A stretch of 64,000 bases of DNA from Corynebacterium pelargi. Lineage in GTDB: Bacteria > Actinomycetota > Actinomycetes > Mycobacteriales > Mycobacteriaceae. Where the stretch lies: the NCBI RefSeq assembly GCF_014635485.1, contig NZ_BMCX01000003.1, positions 62,001-126,000 of the forward strand, given 5' to 3'. The translations under genes were made by a program, and so were the position numbers. The notes under the pieces were generated by a model. That model was given only the letters and a program-made list of their open reading frames with translations, searched no databases and had not been told where the DNA came from. Every line of letters begins with the position of its first letter. Within the stretch, counting starts at the first letter, position 1. Positions 17,738 through 27,260 of this stretch are shown here, one piece after another.

Positions 17738-18259
17738 TTAGCGATTTCCGCTCGGCGCCATGGTCTTAGGACCGCGCGAAAGCGCAATTTGACCGGAAGA
17801 AATCAGCTCGCGGATACCGAATGGCTCAAGCACATCCAGCAATGCCCGGAGCTTGCCCTTGGTACCCGTTGCCTCGATCACCACGGACTCCGGTGCCACA
17901 TCGACGACTCGGGCACGGAAGATATTGGCGGCGTCGACAACCTGCGGCCTATTCGTGGCATCAGCGGAAACCTTCACCATCATCAAACCGCGAGCCACAG
18001 TGGTGTCTTCATCCAAGCGCACCACCTTGAGCACCGGCACAAGCTTGTTGAGCTGCTTGGTGATCTGCTCAATGGTGTTCTCATCGGCGTCGGCAACGAT
18101 GGTCAGACGATTGATGCCCTTTTGCTCGGTAATGCCCGAGACGATGGAAACGAGGCTAAAACCACGGCGCGAAAACATCGCGGCAACGCGAGAGATAATG
18201 CCGTCGGAGTCTTTAACCAGCACACTCAAGATGTGCCTGGAAATTTCAGTATTGCTCAT
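17738..18259 (-). CDS. ilvN: Acetohydroxyacid synthase, small regulatory subunit
   Basis: 173 aa regulatory subunit with an N-terminal ACT domain (ILSVLVKDSDGIISRVAAMF, residues about 9-80) that binds valine for feedback inhibition. It has a C-terminal AHAS-small domain (ARVVDVAPESVVIEATG). It activates the catalytic subunit IlvB. It starts 11 nt after the ilvB stop, with an AGGAGG-type ribosome site overlapping the end of ilvB (CCTCCT on the plus strand at about 18266-18271). Confidence 0.96.
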   Translation of the reverse strand: MSNTEISRHILSVLVKDSDGIISRVAAMFSRRGFSLVSIVSGITEQKGINRLTIVADADENTIEQITKQLNKLVPVLKVVRLDEDTTVARGLMMVKVSADATNRPQVVDAANIFRARVVDVAPESVVIEATGTKGKLRALLDVLEPFGIRELISSGQIALSRGPKTMAPSGNR

Positions 18260-18270
18260 TACATATCCTC

Positions 18271-20163
18271 CTAGGCCTGCTCGTCTCGGCGCTCGAGGGC
18301 TTCTTCGATGCCCTGATCGACAGCCTCATCGATTTCGGAAAGTTCAACTGCAGCGGAGTCTTCGTCGTCGAAAAGCGGGCGAAGATCACGGGCATACTCA
18401 ATTTCTGAGTTCGAATTACCCGCAGCCACCATCGGCCACACCTGCGCGTCTTGACCAACGATGAAGTCGATCAGCACCGGGCGATCATTGATCGAACGAG
18501 CCTTTTCAATCGCCGGGACAATTTCTTCTTCCTTGGTCACGCGGATGGCCACGCAGCCCTGGGCCTCGGCAAGACCAACGAAATCGGGCAGATAATGATC
18601 CTGCTCGCGCAGCTTGGTATTGGAATAGTGCCCGCCATAGAACAGGGTCTGCCACTGACGCACCATGCCCAGGTTGCCGTTGTTAATCACGGCCACCTTG
18701 ATCGGGAACCCCTCGACGGTGCAGGTAGTGAGCTCCTGATTAGTCATCTGGAAGCAACCATCGCCATCAATGGCCCAAACCTCGGCGTCGGGATCGCCAG
18801 CTTTCGCGCCCATGGCAGCAGGAACCGAATAACCCATGGTGCCCAAACCACCAGAGTTCAACCACTTCCGAGGCTTTTCAAAATCAAGGAACTGCGCGCA
18901 CCACATCTGGTGCTGGCCAACACCTGCACAGAACACGGCATCGCTATCAGCATGCTCGGCAATAGCGCGGATCACGGCCTGCGGCTCGAGCATGCCGTCA
19001 TCGCTTTCGTCCCAGCCGCGCGGGAACTTCTCCTTGAGATTGTCCAGGTAATTGCGCCAACGAGCGATCTGGGGCTTTGGCAAGGCGAGTTGCTTCGAAG
19101 TTTCAAGCAACGCGCGAAGCACCTCTGCGGCATCGCCGACGATGGGCACATCAGCGCTACGAATCTTGCCAATTTCGGCCGGGTCAATATCGGCGTGAAT
19201 CACCTTGGCATCGGGAGCGAAGCTATCAACAGCACCGGTGACGCGATCATCAAAGCGAGCGCCGATGGCAATCAGCAGATCGGAACGCTGCATCGACGCC
19301 ACGGCAGGAACCGTGCCGTGCATACCGGGCATACCCATGTGCAGCTCGTGGGAATCAGGGAAGGCACCGAGCGCCATCAAGGTGGTGACCACGGGGATAC
19401 CCAAGTATTCAGCCAACTGGCGCAGCTCTTCAGAAGCGTTGGCCTTCACCACACCACCGCCGATATAGAGCACCGGGCGCTTTGCCTCGGAGATCATGCG
19501 GGCAGCCTGTTCGATCGGGCGGTTGTGAGGGGTAAGCACCGGACGATAACCGGGCAGATCAATCACCGGAGGCCATTGGAAATCCATCTCCATGGCCTGA
19601 ATATCTTTAGGAATATCCACCAGCACCGGACCAGGACGCCCAGTGCTTGCCAGGTGGAAGGCCTCGGCGATGGCCTGCGGAATCTCCTCGGGCGAGGTCA
19701 CCATGAAGTTGTGCTTGGTCACCGGCATGGTGATACCGCGAACGTCGGCTTCTTGGAAGGCATCAGAACCAAGCAAGCTTCGGCCCACCTGGCCGGTGAT
19801 TGCCACCATGGGCACTGAGTCGAGGTAGGCGTCTGCGATGGGCGTTACCAAGTTGGTTGCACCCGGGCCGGAGGTGGCAATACACACACCAACCCGGCCG
19901 GTGACTTGTGCATAACCGGTGGCTGCATGCCCTGCGCCTTGCTCGTGACGCACGAGCACGTGGCGGAGTTCTTTGGCCTCGTAGAGGGCGTCGTACAGGG
20001 GAAGCACTGCGCCACCAGGTAGACCAAACACAGTGTCGGTGCCGAGTTCCTCAAGTGATCGCACTACAGCTTGCGCACCGGTCATGCGCTGTGGTTGCTG
20101 GGCCTTTCGACGCGCGGCGAGCATCGCCGGGCTAGGTGTTGTGGGCTTGTTTGGGGCTGCCAC
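18271..20163 (-). CDS. ilvB: Acetohydroxyacid synthase, large catalytic subunit
   Basis: 630 aa thiamine-diphosphate enzyme that condenses two pyruvates (or pyruvate and 2-ketobutyrate). The N-terminal domain has [14 protein letters not shown] and the catalytic Glu in [15 protein letters not shown]. The central domain has [11 protein letters not shown]. The ThDP-Mg motif is [12 protein letters not shown]...NNGNLGMV. The GTG start at 20163 is supported by AAGGAG 9 nt upstream; the ATG at 20223 would lie inside the leader. Transcription is governed by the attenuator upstream. Confidence 0.97.
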   Translation of the reverse strand: MAAPNKPTTPSPAMLAARRKAQQPQRMTGAQAVVRSLEELGTDTVFGLPGGAVLPLYDALYEAKELRHVLVRHEQGAGHAATGYAQVTGRVGVCIATSGPGATNLVTPIADAYLDSVPMVAITGQVGRSLLGSDAFQEADVRGITMPVTKHNFMVTSPEEIPQAIAEAFHLASTGRPGPVLVDIPKDIQAMEMDFQWPPVIDLPGYRPVLTPHNRPIEQAARMISEAKRPVLYIGGGVVKANASEELRQLAEYLGIPVVTTLMALGAFPDSHELHMGMPGMHGTVPAVASMQRSDLLIAIGARFDDRVTGAVDSFAPDAKVIHADIDPAEIGKIRSADVPIVGDAAEVLRALLETSKQLALPKPQIARWRNYLDNLKEKFPRGWDESDDGMLEPQAVIRAIAEHADSDAVFCAGVGQHQMWCAQFLDFEKPRKWLNSGGLGTMGYSVPAAMGAKAGDPDAEVWAIDGDGCFQMTNQELTTCTVEGFPIKVAVINNGNLGMVRQWQTLFYGGHYSNTKLREQDHYLPDFVGLAEAQGCVAIRVTKEEEIVPAIEKARSINDRPVLIDFIVGQDAQVWPMVAAGNSNSEIEYARDLRPLFDDEDSAAVELSEIDEAVDQGIEEALERRDEQA

Positions 20164-20245
20164 GACTTCAAGCTCCTTTTTCCATCTCAGTGCTACGGAG
20201 GTGTACCGCAACTTCGCAATCATCCCACCGGGTCATACAACAAAA

Positions 20246-20273
20246 CCCTCGCTTCAGCTACTGCTGGCGAGGG
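20246..20273 (-). terminator. ilvB attenuator terminator
   Basis: A GC-rich stem CCCTCGC (20246-20252) pairs with GCGAGGG (20267-20273), extended by CAGC/GCTG. On the minus strand it is followed by TTTTGTTGT. It lies about 80 bp before ilvB and 30 nt after the leader-peptide stop, the expected position for ribosome-mediated attenuation. Confidence 0.9.
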
Positions 20274-20285
20274 CGTCTGACGTTA

Positions 20286-20335
20286 CGACTTGTAGGCCGC
20301 TACGGCAGGCGCCGTTCGGTAATTACTACAAGTCG
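20286..20335 (-). promoter_or_regulatory. ilvB leader pause/antiterminator hairpin
   Basis: The perfect 10-bp inverted repeat CGACTTGTAG (20286-20295) / CTACAAGTCG (20326-20335) brackets the leader-peptide codons Arg-Leu-Val. Ribosome stalling at Val/Leu codons would open this hairpin and change folding of the terminator downstream. Confidence 0.75.
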
Positions 20336-20347
20336 GAGGATGTTCAC
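20300..20347 (-). CDS. ilvB leader peptide (attenuation)
   Basis: A 15-codon frame starts at GTG 20347 and ends with TAG: MNILRLVVITERRLP. It is nearly the same as the C. glutamicum ilvBNC leader peptide (MTIIRLVVVTARRLP) known from attenuation studies. The run of Ile, Leu and Val codons reports branched-chain aminoacyl-tRNA supply. There is no Shine-Dalgarno sequence. The hexamer TAAAAT (20356-20361) ends 8 nt before the GTG, so the mRNA starts at or near the start codon. Confidence 0.93.
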   Translation of the reverse strand: MNILRLVVITERRLP

Positions 20348-20355
20348 AGGGCGTT

Positions 20356-20361
20356 ATTTTA
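20356..20361 (-). promoter_or_regulatory. ilvBNC promoter -10 box
   Basis: TAAAAT on the minus strand lies 8 nt before the leader-peptide GTG, giving a leaderless leader peptide. Confidence 0.7.
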
Positions 20362-20528
20362 CACAGCACGCCCCGGCATAGAGATTCTTCCCCCTGCTCC
20401 ACCCCCGAAATGCCCTGCAACGTGGAAAATGAGCTGCTTCACACTACCCCCGCGCTATGCCGAAGATTTCACCTTGCGCCCCTTGCTTGAGATTGCTCAC
20501 CGATCAATGAGTTCCTCCCTGAAGTGTC

Positions 20529-20534
20529 TATAGT
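20529..20534 (+). promoter_or_regulatory. mscCG promoter -10 box
   Basis: TATAGT lies 7 nt before the ATG at 20542, with no ribosome site between them. The transcript would be leaderless. This also argues against the in-frame GTG at 20524, which lies upstream of the hexamer. Confidence 0.65.
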
Positions 20535-20541
20535 TGGGCGC

Positions 20542-21984
20542 ATGCCGTTTAGCTATCTTCTACACAAATTCTGGATTTGGATGGTGGAGACTGGCTTTAA
20601 CCTCGGTCTTCTCATCATCATGCTTTTCCTCGTCCCGCGTGCGGGACGTCTTGCCATGCGCATCGTGGAAAGAAAGGTGATCGATCAAAACGATCGGGAG
20701 TCTAAAACCCACCTCGCCTTTGCTGGCGTAGCTGTCTACATTGCGCAGCTTATTGCTTACTTTGTCTTATTTGTCTTTATCCTGCAGCAGCTCGGCTTCT
20801 CGCTGGCAGGTGCAGCTATTCCCGCAACTGCCGCCTCGGCAGCCATTGGTTTAGGCGCACAGTCGATCATCGCCGACTTCCTCGCGGGCTTTTTCATTTT
20901 GAGCGAGCGCCAATTTGGTGTGGGCGACTGGGTGCGTTTCGAAGGTGGCGCCGCCACCGTCGAGGGCACGGTCATTCAGATCACCATGCGCGCAACCCGC
21001 ATCCGCACCCTGGCCGAAGACACCGTCATCGTGCCCAACTCCAAGGCCGGGGTGTGCATTAACAGCTCGAATTATTGGTCCAAGGCTGTATGTAAGGTCT
21101 CCGTTCCGCTCCTTGGTTCTGATTCCATCTATCAGGCCATTGATCGCGCCGGCAAGGCAGCCCAGAAGGCCTTGAACCAACACGATGTGGCCGAGAAGGT
21201 GCTTGGCACCCTCGATGTGCACCCCTCACTCGATGTCACCCCACCGACCACCGTGGGTATGCCGTGGACCTCGGACATGCGCTTTGTGGTCCAGGTTCAG
21301 CCCGGCACGCAGTGGTTTGTAGAGCGCGCTATTCGCACCGAGATCATTAATGAATTCTGGCGCGAGTATGGTTCAGCCCCCACGCTCACCGGTGCGTTTG
21401 CCGAGGAATTCCAAACTGCTGCCCCAGAGGCATCTGTTGCCACCGAATCGGGTACTGCGCCGCAGACCGATGCCCACGGCCACAGCGTGAAAAACTCCAT
21501 CGAGAGGATCGACCACCCCGAGGATCCGGCTGCAGAAGAAGAAGCACCTGCCACCTTGAGCAAGGCCGACGACCCGGTGCATTACACCGGTTGGCGCAAG
21601 GTGATTACCGGCGGCGGTAAGACGCGAATCTCGACCGCGCTTCTGCTTGGTGCCTTTTTGATTCTGCTGGTGCTCAAGGGCTTGACCTGGTCGCCGGATG
21701 ATCAAAACTACGACGGCACCGTCGGTTTGCTCGCACCCGAGCGCTTTAGCTCTTCTACCGCCACCCCCACTCCTACTGAGGCCCCAGCCACCAACGCTCC
21801 TCAGCAGCAGCAGCAACAACAACCAACGCAGCAGCCTTCGCCGCAACCAACTGCCACCTCCCCGCAGCAGCCAACCGGCGAGCCGACCACGACTGCTGAG
21901 CCTCAAGGTGGCGAAACTGAAGGTGGACAAGGCGAACGCGCCCCTGAACAGGACGGTGGCGGAGGCCTTTTCCCGCTGCGCTAG
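20542..21984 (+). CDS. mscCG: MscS-type mechanosensitive channel (MscCG/NCgl1221 family)
   Basis: 480 aa. The N-terminal MscS core has three predicted membrane helices (about 15-35, 60-85, 90-120). The pore helix region FSLAGAAIPATAASAAIGLGAQSIIADFL and a beta-domain with VGDWVRFEGG and VPNS follow. A long charged linker leads to a fourth membrane helix (363-383) and an external tail rich in Pro, Thr and Gln with seven consecutive Gln (421-427). The fourth helix and tail are hallmarks of the C. glutamicum glutamate exporter MscCG, which is also adjacent to ilvB. The role is tension-gated efflux of glutamate and osmolytes. The tail sequence is unlike that of C. glutamicum. Confidence 0.93.
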   Translation: MPFSYLLHKFWIWMVETGFNLGLLIIMLFLVPRAGRLAMRIVERKVIDQNDRESKTHLAFAGVAVYIAQLIAYFVLFVFILQQLGFSLAGAAIPATAASAAIGLGAQSIIADFLAGFFILSERQFGVGDWVRFEGGAATVEGTVIQITMRATRIRTLAEDTVIVPNSKAGVCINSSNYWSKAVCKVSVPLLGSDSIYQAIDRAGKAAQKALNQHDVAEKVLGTLDVHPSLDVTPPTTVGMPWTSDMRFVVQVQPGTQWFVERAIRTEIINEFWREYGSAPTLTGAFAEEFQTAAPEASVATESGTAPQTDAHGHSVKNSIERIDHPEDPAAEEEAPATLSKADDPVHYTGWRKVITGGGKTRISTALLLGAFLILLVLKGLTWSPDDQNYDGTVGLLAPERFSSSTATPTPTEAPATNAPQQQQQQQPTQQPSPQPTATSPQQPTGEPTTTAEPQGGETEGGQGERAPEQDGGGGLFPLR

Positions 21985-21987
21985 AAT
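21982..21987 (+). promoter_or_regulatory. -10 box of PH-domain gene containing the mscCG stop codon
   Basis: TAGAAT begins with the TAG stop codon of mscCG and lies 9 nt before the ATG at 21997. It repeats the arrangement seen at the CDF/DUF262 junction. Confidence 0.5.
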
Positions 21988-21996
21988 CACATGCTT

Positions 21997-22515
21997 ATGA
22001 GCCAGGAAACCTCTCCCCAGCTATTTAGACCCGATCGCACCCACCTGCTTTCTGCAGGCATCATGATTTGCATCTTGCTGATTGGCGTGAGCTACAACCC
22101 GCTCATGCTGGGGTGGGTCTTGGTGTTTCCCATTGTGTTCATCGTGTGGGTACTGAAGGTAAAAACGGTACTCAACGAGGACGGCATTAGCGCCCACTAT
22201 CTGTTTGGCAAGCCGAAATCGGCAACCTGGGACACCATCGCTGGTATCAGTTTCAAGGGTTCCAAGGCCTTGGTGGAGCGCAAAGACGGCACGAGCTTTA
22301 GCCTGCCGGGGGTATCATTTAGTAGTTTGCCTAAACTTGAAGAGGCATCACGGGGTCGAATCCCCGATGCCTTGACGGCTGGACGTCGCGCCGCTGATGA
22401 AAAAGTGGTGGTGGTACACAAGGACGGCCGTCAGGTGATGATGACCCAAGAAGAATACGAGCAGTACCAAGCACGTGCTGCAAAGCCTGGCCAAACCCCA
22501 TCTGCTAAGGAATAA
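21997..22515 (+). CDS. PH-domain membrane protein
   Basis: 172 aa. Two adjacent hydrophobic segments near the N-terminus ([20 protein letters not shown] and [15 protein letters not shown]) are followed by a small PH-like domain ([34 protein letters not shown]). This is the layout of the 'PH domain-containing protein' family of corynebacteria. The function is unknown. ATG 21997 is preferred to ATG 21991 because it is 9 nt from the TAGAAT hexamer. ilvD starts 2 nt after the stop, so the two genes are probably cotranscribed. Confidence 0.8.
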   Translation: MSQETSPQLFRPDRTHLLSAGIMICILLIGVSYNPLMLGWVLVFPIVFIVWVLKVKTVLNEDGISAHYLFGKPKSATWDTIAGISFKGSKALVERKDGTSFSLPGVSFSSLPKLEEASRGRIPDALTAGRRAADEKVVVVHKDGRQVMMTQEEYEQYQARAAKPGQTPSAKE

Positions 22516-22517
22516 CG

Positions 22518-24359
22518 ATGATTCCCCTTCGTTCACGCGTTACCACCGTTGGTCGCAATGCTTCGGGGGCGCGTGCCCTCTGGCGGGCAACCGGCACTCA
22601 GGAACACGAATTTGGCAAGCCAATTGTGGCAATTGTGAATTCTTATACCCAGTTCGTGCCAGGCCATGTGCACCTGAAAAACGTCGGCGATATCGTCGCC
22701 GATGCGGTGCGCGCCGCTGGCGGTGTACCAAAAGAATTCAACACCATCGCCGTCGACGATGGCATTGCCATGGGTCACGGCGGCATGCTGTATTCCTTGC
22801 CCTCGCGTGAAATCATCGCTGATTCCGTGGAGTACATGGTCAATGCCCACACCGCCGATGCGATGGTGTGCATTTCTAACTGCGACAAAATCACGCCCGG
22901 GATGTTAAATGCCGCGATGCGTTTGAATATCCCTTCGGTCTTTGTCTCCGGCGGACCGATGGAAGCTGGAAAAGCAGTAGTCGTTGATGGCATTGCCTCT
23001 ACGCCCACCGACCTGATTACCGCCATCACCGCTTCTGCTAACGACGCCATTAGCGATAATGACCTCGCCACCATTGAGGCCTCCGCATGCCCGACCTGTG
23101 GATCCTGCTCCGGCATGTTCACCGCCAATTCAATGAACTGCCTCACTGAAGCTTTAGGTCTTTCCTTGCCGGGTAATGGCACCACGCTTGCCACCCACTC
23201 CGCCCGTAAGCGTCTTTTCCAACAGGCCGGCGAATTGGTAGTAAAGCTGTGCGAGCGTTACTACGGCGAAGAAGACGAATCCGTGCTGCCACGCAATGTG
23301 GCTACCAAGGAGGCATTCTTAAATGCCATGGCCTTGGACATGGCTATGGGTGGTTCAACAAATACCGTGTTGCACACCCTGGCTGCAGCCCAAGAAGGTG
23401 AGGTTGATTTCGACCTCTCCGATATTGACGAACTCTCCTACCGCATTCCCTGCATCTCGAAGGTAGCCCCCAACGGCAGCTACCACATCGAAGATGTACA
23501 CCGCGCCGGTGGCATTCCTGCAATCTTGGGCGAGTTGCACCGCAAAGGCCTCCTCGAGACCAACGTGCATTCGCTCACGCACTCCAATGTGGATGAGTGG
23601 CTGGGCGAATGGGATATCCGCGGTGGTAAAGCAAGCGATGAGGCCATTGAGCTTTTCCACGCAGCCCCCGGTGGTGTGCGCACTACCGAAGCATTCTCCC
23701 AGTCCAACCGTTGGGAATCACTCGATACCGACCAAGAGCATGGTTGCATCCACTCAGTTGATCACGCCTTTAGCGAAGACGGCGGCCTGGTGATCCTGCG
23801 CGGCAATCTTGCCCCCGACGGCGCGGTGGTGAAGTCGGCTGGTGTGGAAGAAGAATTGTGGAAGTTCACCGGCCCTGCCCTGGTATGCGAAAGCCAGGAG
23901 GAGGCCGTATCCAAGATCCTGAACAAGGAAGTCACCCCCGGCGATGTGGTGGTCATTCGTTATGAAGGCCCTTCCGGCGGACCGGGCATGCAGGAGATGC
24001 TGCACCCGACGTCCTTCCTCAAAGGTGCCGGCCTTGGTAAAGCCTGTGCGCTGATTACCGATGGGCGTTTCTCCGGTGGCACCTCCGGGCTTTCCATTGG
24101 CCACATGTCTCCAGAAGCAGCACATGGCGGCCTCATCGGCATTGTCGAAGACGGCGACTCCATCACCATCGACATTCACAATCGCGTGCTCTCTTTAGAT
24201 CTCAGCGAAGAAGAAATTGAGCAAAGGGTGCAGGCGATGCAGGCCAGCGAGCATCCTTGGACTCCAAAGGATCGTCAGCGTCCGGTAAGCAAAGCACTTC
24301 GCGCCTACGCAAAGATGGCCACCTCGGCCGATAAGGGTGCTGTGCGCCAGGTGGATTAA
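22518..24359 (+). CDS. ilvD: Dihydroxy-acid dehydratase
   Basis: 613 aa Fe-S enzyme converting dihydroxy-isovalerate and -methylvalerate to 2-keto acids in valine and isoleucine synthesis. The cluster cysteines are in [10 protein letters not shown] and [10 protein letters not shown]. The C-terminal signature [23 protein letters not shown] is present. AAGGA lies 6 nt before the ATG, inside the end of the PH-domain gene. Together with ilvBNC on the other side of mscCG it completes the common branched-chain pathway except for transamination. Confidence 0.97.
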   Translation: MIPLRSRVTTVGRNASGARALWRATGTQEHEFGKPIVAIVNSYTQFVPGHVHLKNVGDIVADAVRAAGGVPKEFNTIAVDDGIAMGHGGMLYSLPSREIIADSVEYMVNAHTADAMVCISNCDKITPGMLNAAMRLNIPSVFVSGGPMEAGKAVVVDGIASTPTDLITAITASANDAISDNDLATIEASACPTCGSCSGMFTANSMNCLTEALGLSLPGNGTTLATHSARKRLFQQAGELVVKLCERYYGEEDESVLPRNVATKEAFLNAMALDMAMGGSTNTVLHTLAAAQEGEVDFDLSDIDELSYRIPCISKVAPNGSYHIEDVHRAGGIPAILGELHRKGLLETNVHSLTHSNVDEWLGEWDIRGGKASDEAIELFHAAPGGVRTTEAFSQSNRWESLDTDQEHGCIHSVDHAFSEDGGLVILRGNLAPDGAVVKSAGVEEELWKFTGPALVCESQEEAVSKILNKEVTPGDVVVIRYEGPSGGPGMQEMLHPTSFLKGAGLGKACALITDGRFSGGTSGLSIGHMSPEAAHGGLIGIVEDGDSITIDIHNRVLSLDLSEEEIEQRVQAMQASEHPWTPKDRQRPVSKALRAYAKMATSADKGAVRQVD

Positions 24360-24378
24360 ACCACTCGGGCAAAAGAAG

Positions 24379-24427
24379 AACTCCCCACACGCCAACCACG
24401 ATTGTTGGCTGCCTGTGGGGAGTTTTT
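24379..24427. terminator. Bidirectional terminator between ilvD and doxX-like gene
   Basis: ACTCCCCACA (about 24380-24389) pairs with TGTGGGGAGT (24415-24424), with an internal GCCAAC/GTTGGC stem and a run of seven T on the plus strand. It is positioned between convergent genes. Confidence 0.88.
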
Positions 24428-24442
24428 TTAAGTGCTAAGCAG

Positions 24443-25330
24443 TTAGCGCTGAATCGGATTGACTGCCGCACCGAACCACCACAGCGCGACTGCGCCGGCG
24501 ATGGCTGCAAGAACGAAGAACCAGGAGCTTGCCAGCGGACGGCGTGCCCAGGAACGGCTGGTATCAAGAGAGATAATGCCAGGGCCGGTAAATTGCACCA
24601 CCACGCTCAGCGCCGCAAGAAGACCGCTGAGGAAGAGGGTGTTTTTCACCGAAGCGAAGGCCTCGCCATTTGCCAAGAAGACCTGGTGGAGGAACATAAA
24701 GGATGTTGCCACTGTGGCCAGTGCTGCAGCGATCGGGGTGAGCAAGCCAAATAGCAAGAATACGCCGGCTGCGAGTTCCAAGGTAGGCAAGACAATGGAG
24801 AGCAGGTTCGGGTTGGCATAAGCGCCAAAATCAGACTCAAGAGCACCGAGGCTACGATCGCCTACCCCGAAGAAAACAGTAATGGAGTCGTAAAGCAGCC
24901 ATGCGGCAAGTACGACGCGAAGCAGCAGCAAACCGAAGTCAATGGTGCCGCGCTTGGCACCTTCGGCGGCACCTACTGCAGCAACTTGCTCCACCTGCTC
25001 ATCACTGAGCACCTGGGCATTGGGATCTGCATATACCGCGGTGGCAGGTGCAACAGGTGTTGCACCCGTTGGGGCATAATCCTCATCGGCGTAGGAGGAG
25101 GGCTCATAGTTGGCCGGTGCATCAGAGGCCAAAGGCGCACTGCGGTCTACCTTCGGTTCTTCGAATACCGTGGTGGCCTCAGGGTCTTTAGCGCTTTGGG
25201 GTTCAATCTTCTGCGGTGCTACACGGCCGGCGCGGCGATACACGTCGTTATCTTTTGTGGTCTTGTCTGCGCCATAGGTAGGAATATCGTCAAAGTCGCT
25301 TGCGCGATCGGGGATCTCATTGTTGCTCAT
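24443..25330 (-). CDS. DoxX-family membrane protein with long acidic N-terminus
   Basis: 295 aa. Residues 1 to about 130 are hydrophilic and probably disordered (many Asp, Pro, Ala). The C-terminal half is a four-helix DoxX domain (LLLLRVVLAAWLLYDSITVF, LELAAGVFLLFGLLTPIAAAL, and further helices). DoxX proteins in actinobacteria associate with redox and respiratory functions, for example the mycobacterial membrane oxidoreductase complex; the role here is unknown. ATG at 25330 lies 7 nt after TACGCT (25338-25343), indicating a leaderless mRNA. Confidence 0.82.
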   Translation of the reverse strand: MSNNEIPDRASDFDDIPTYGADKTTKDNDVYRRAGRVAPQKIEPQSAKDPEATTVFEEPKVDRSAPLASDAPANYEPSSYADEDYAPTGATPVAPATAVYADPNAQVLSDEQVEQVAAVGAAEGAKRGTIDFGLLLLRVVLAAWLLYDSITVFFGVGDRSLGALESDFGAYANPNLLSIVLPTLELAAGVFLLFGLLTPIAAALATVATSFMFLHQVFLANGEAFASVKNTLFLSGLLAALSVVVQFTGPGIISLDTSRSWARRPLASSWFFVLAAIAGAVALWWFGAAVNPIQR

Positions 25331-25401
25331 GGGCACCAGCGTAGGTGATCACCTAGGTTTTTCTGCGCTGCCACTCAGCCGCTGCAACAGAATCGTTACT
25401 T

Positions 25402-26088
25402 TCAATCGCAGCCGGCCAGCACTCTTGCCATGGCATCGTGTTCTTGTTGCGTCACGCTTAATTGGTAGTGCAACTTCAAATCCACTTGGCGTTGGACATA
25501 GGTGCATACATAGGCGGGATCAGAGGGAAGCCACTGATCTGCCGTTTTAGCTTTCTTATTTTGGTTTTCTTCGGCCAATGTGGCTTGGAGGTTTGCTGGA
25601 TCGTTGGCGAAGTTTCTTCTCAAGTCTGGATCCCAGCGCCACGCCCCGGATTCCCAGGCATCGGCCAGGGCAATGACGTGATCGATTTGCACTTCCGTGG
25701 AGGTGCGATTGCCTTTGACAAAGTGATGGCCACGACCTGAATAGGGATCCTGCAGGTAGCCAGAGGCGACCACACAATTGCGGGTATTTGCCTTGAATTC
25801 AATATCCCGGAGATCTCGCTGAAGCATATCGTTGCGGGTATCGCAGCCATTGTGGCCACCTGGAACATTGACATCATCGCTCCAGGCTTGGCCGAAGGCA
25901 TCGCGGTCATAGGGCGGGATGGCTTCTGGGCCGCGGATGCTGAGTTGGTCTACCACCCCGTGCGATGGTGCCGGCGGAGTAATCGCCTCTGGAACCCACC
26001 CGCGATCTTCGGCCACCTGCCATGCGACGCTCACGAGCGTAATAAAGATGGCACAGGCAATGAGTAGTCGAGGAAACCTGGATCGCAT
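25402..26088 (-). CDS. Secreted HNH-family endonuclease (DUF1524 type)
   Basis: 228 aa. An N-terminal signal sequence or anchor (RFPRLLIACAIFITLVSVAW) is followed by an extracellular nuclease domain. VQIDHVIALADAWESGA holds the catalytic Asp-His; FANDPANLQATLAEENQNKK holds the Asn and Lys of the HNH/DUF1524 motif. Four cysteines (for example NGCDTRN, RNCVVAS, YVCTY, AGCD) may form disulfides outside the cell. Such proteins are common in actinobacteria and probably degrade extracellular DNA for nutrition. ATG 26088 follows TAGATT (26097-26102) by 8 nt, hence leaderless. It is divergent from the S-transferase gene. Confidence 0.85.
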   Translation of the reverse strand: MRSRFPRLLIACAIFITLVSVAWQVAEDRGWVPEAITPPAPSHGVVDQLSIRGPEAIPPYDRDAFGQAWSDDVNVPGGHNGCDTRNDMLQRDLRDIEFKANTRNCVVASGYLQDPYSGRGHHFVKGNRTSTEVQIDHVIALADAWESGAWRWDPDLRRNFANDPANLQATLAEENQNKKAKTADQWLPSDPAYVCTYVQRQVDLKLHYQLSVTQQEHDAMARVLAGCD

Positions 26089-26177
26089 AGTCAAAGAATC
26101 TAGCAAGCAACCCCAGAGATAACCGAACTGACATTCGAAGGCTTGCGCCCATAAGGCTCTTGCGCTATTTTGTTGAT

Positions 26178-27260
26178 ATGTCTACTTCTAAAGATTGGGC
26201 CGGAGACGCCAAGAACGCATCAACCACCGGAGAATTCGTCCGCGATACCCGCTATATCGACGATCGTATCCTCGCCAGTGTAGAAAAGCCCGAGCAGCAA
26301 GAAGATGGCCGCACATTCTGGCCAGTTGTACCCGGCAAATATCGCCTCATGGCCGCGCGTGCTTGCCCTTGGGCGCATCGCTCGATTATTACCCGCCGCC
26401 TCAAAGGCTTAGAGGATGTGATCTCGCTTGGCCTTGCCGGACCGACCCATGACAAACGCTCCTGGGTCTTCGACCTCGATCCAGGCGAAGTCGATCCGGT
26501 CTTGGGAATCCATCGCCTCCAGGAGGCGTATTTTGAGCGCTTCCCAGACTACCCTCGCGGAATTACCGTACCGGCGATCGTCGATATTGAGTCCAAGTCC
26601 GTTGTTACTAACGACTTCCCCTCGCTCGTGCCCGATCTGAACGATCAATGGTCTGAATACGAGCGCGAAGGCGCACCGGATCTCTATCCCGAGTCGCTAC
26701 GCGAAGAGATCGACGAATTGACGTCCTACATTTTCAAGGAGGTCAATAATGGCGTGTACCGTTGCGGCTTTGCATCAACCCAAGATGCCTATGACCAAGC
26801 CTATGAGCGGCTTTGGGATGCCCTCGATTACCTCGAAGAGCGCCTCAGCACGCGCCGCTACCTGGTTGGCGAGCACATCACCTTGGCCGATATCTACCTC
26901 TACCCCACCCTGGTTCGCTTCGATGCCGTCTACCACGGCCACTTTAAGTGCAATCGCAACAAAATCAGCGAGATGCCCGCGCTGTGGGGATACCTTCGCG
27001 ATCTCTTCCAAACCCCCGGCTTTGGCGACACCACCGATTTCAAAGAAATCAAAGAGCACTATTACATCGTGCATACCGACGTCAACCCCACACAGGTCGT
27101 GCCTCAAGGCCCCGATCTGTCCGGTCTCGTGAGCGAACATGGGCGCGAGCAGCTCGGCGGCAGCCCCTTTGCCCCTGGCGCCACGGCACCGGGGCCTGTG
27201 CCTGAGGGTGAGCGTGTACGCAATATGTTGCCGGAGCAACAAGCCTTCTTTGAAGGCTAA
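26178..27260 (+). CDS. Xi-class S-transferase / glutathionyl-hydroquinone reductase-like
   Basis: 360 aa thioredoxin-fold plus helical C-terminal domain. The catalytic Cys-Pro is in AARACPWAHRS near residue 62. TVPAIVD provides the cis-Pro, and the C-terminal GST domain contains YLVGEHITLADIYLYPTLVRFD. The family reduces glutathionyl- or, in actinobacteria, probably mycothiol-conjugated quinones. Corynebacteria make mycothiol rather than glutathione, so the thiol partner is an inference. Start ATG 26178 lies 6 nt after TATTTT (26166-26171). A gene of this type flanks lysG in C. glutamicum too. Confidence 0.88.
   Translation: MSTSKDWAGDAKNASTTGEFVRDTRYIDDRILASVEKPEQQEDGRTFWPVVPGKYRLMAARACPWAHRSIITRRLKGLEDVISLGLAGPTHDKRSWVFDLDPGEVDPVLGIHRLQEAYFERFPDYPRGITVPAIVDIESKSVVTNDFPSLVPDLNDQWSEYEREGAPDLYPESLREEIDELTSYIFKEVNNGVYRCGFASTQDAYDQAYERLWDALDYLEERLSTRRYLVGEHITLADIYLYPTLVRFDAVYHGHFKCNRNKISEMPALWGYLRDLFQTPGFGDTTDFKEIKEHYYIVHTDVNPTQVVPQGPDLSGLVSEHGREQLGGSPFAPGATAPGPVPEGERVRNMLPEQQAFFEG

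Noticed and set aside
18451..19818. Long open frame (455 codons) on the plus strand
   Set aside because: It is antisense to ilvB throughout; the product has no recognisable domain and no start signal. It is a by-product of GC-rich codon usage.
20524..20541. Upstream in-frame GTG as mscCG start
   Set aside because: It lies before the TATAGT hexamer that would drive a leaderless transcript from ATG 20542, and the family start aligns with the ATG.
21800..21830. CAG microsatellite as a mobile or regulatory repeat
   Set aside because: It encodes the glutamine run of the MscCG tail in frame and needs no other explanation.
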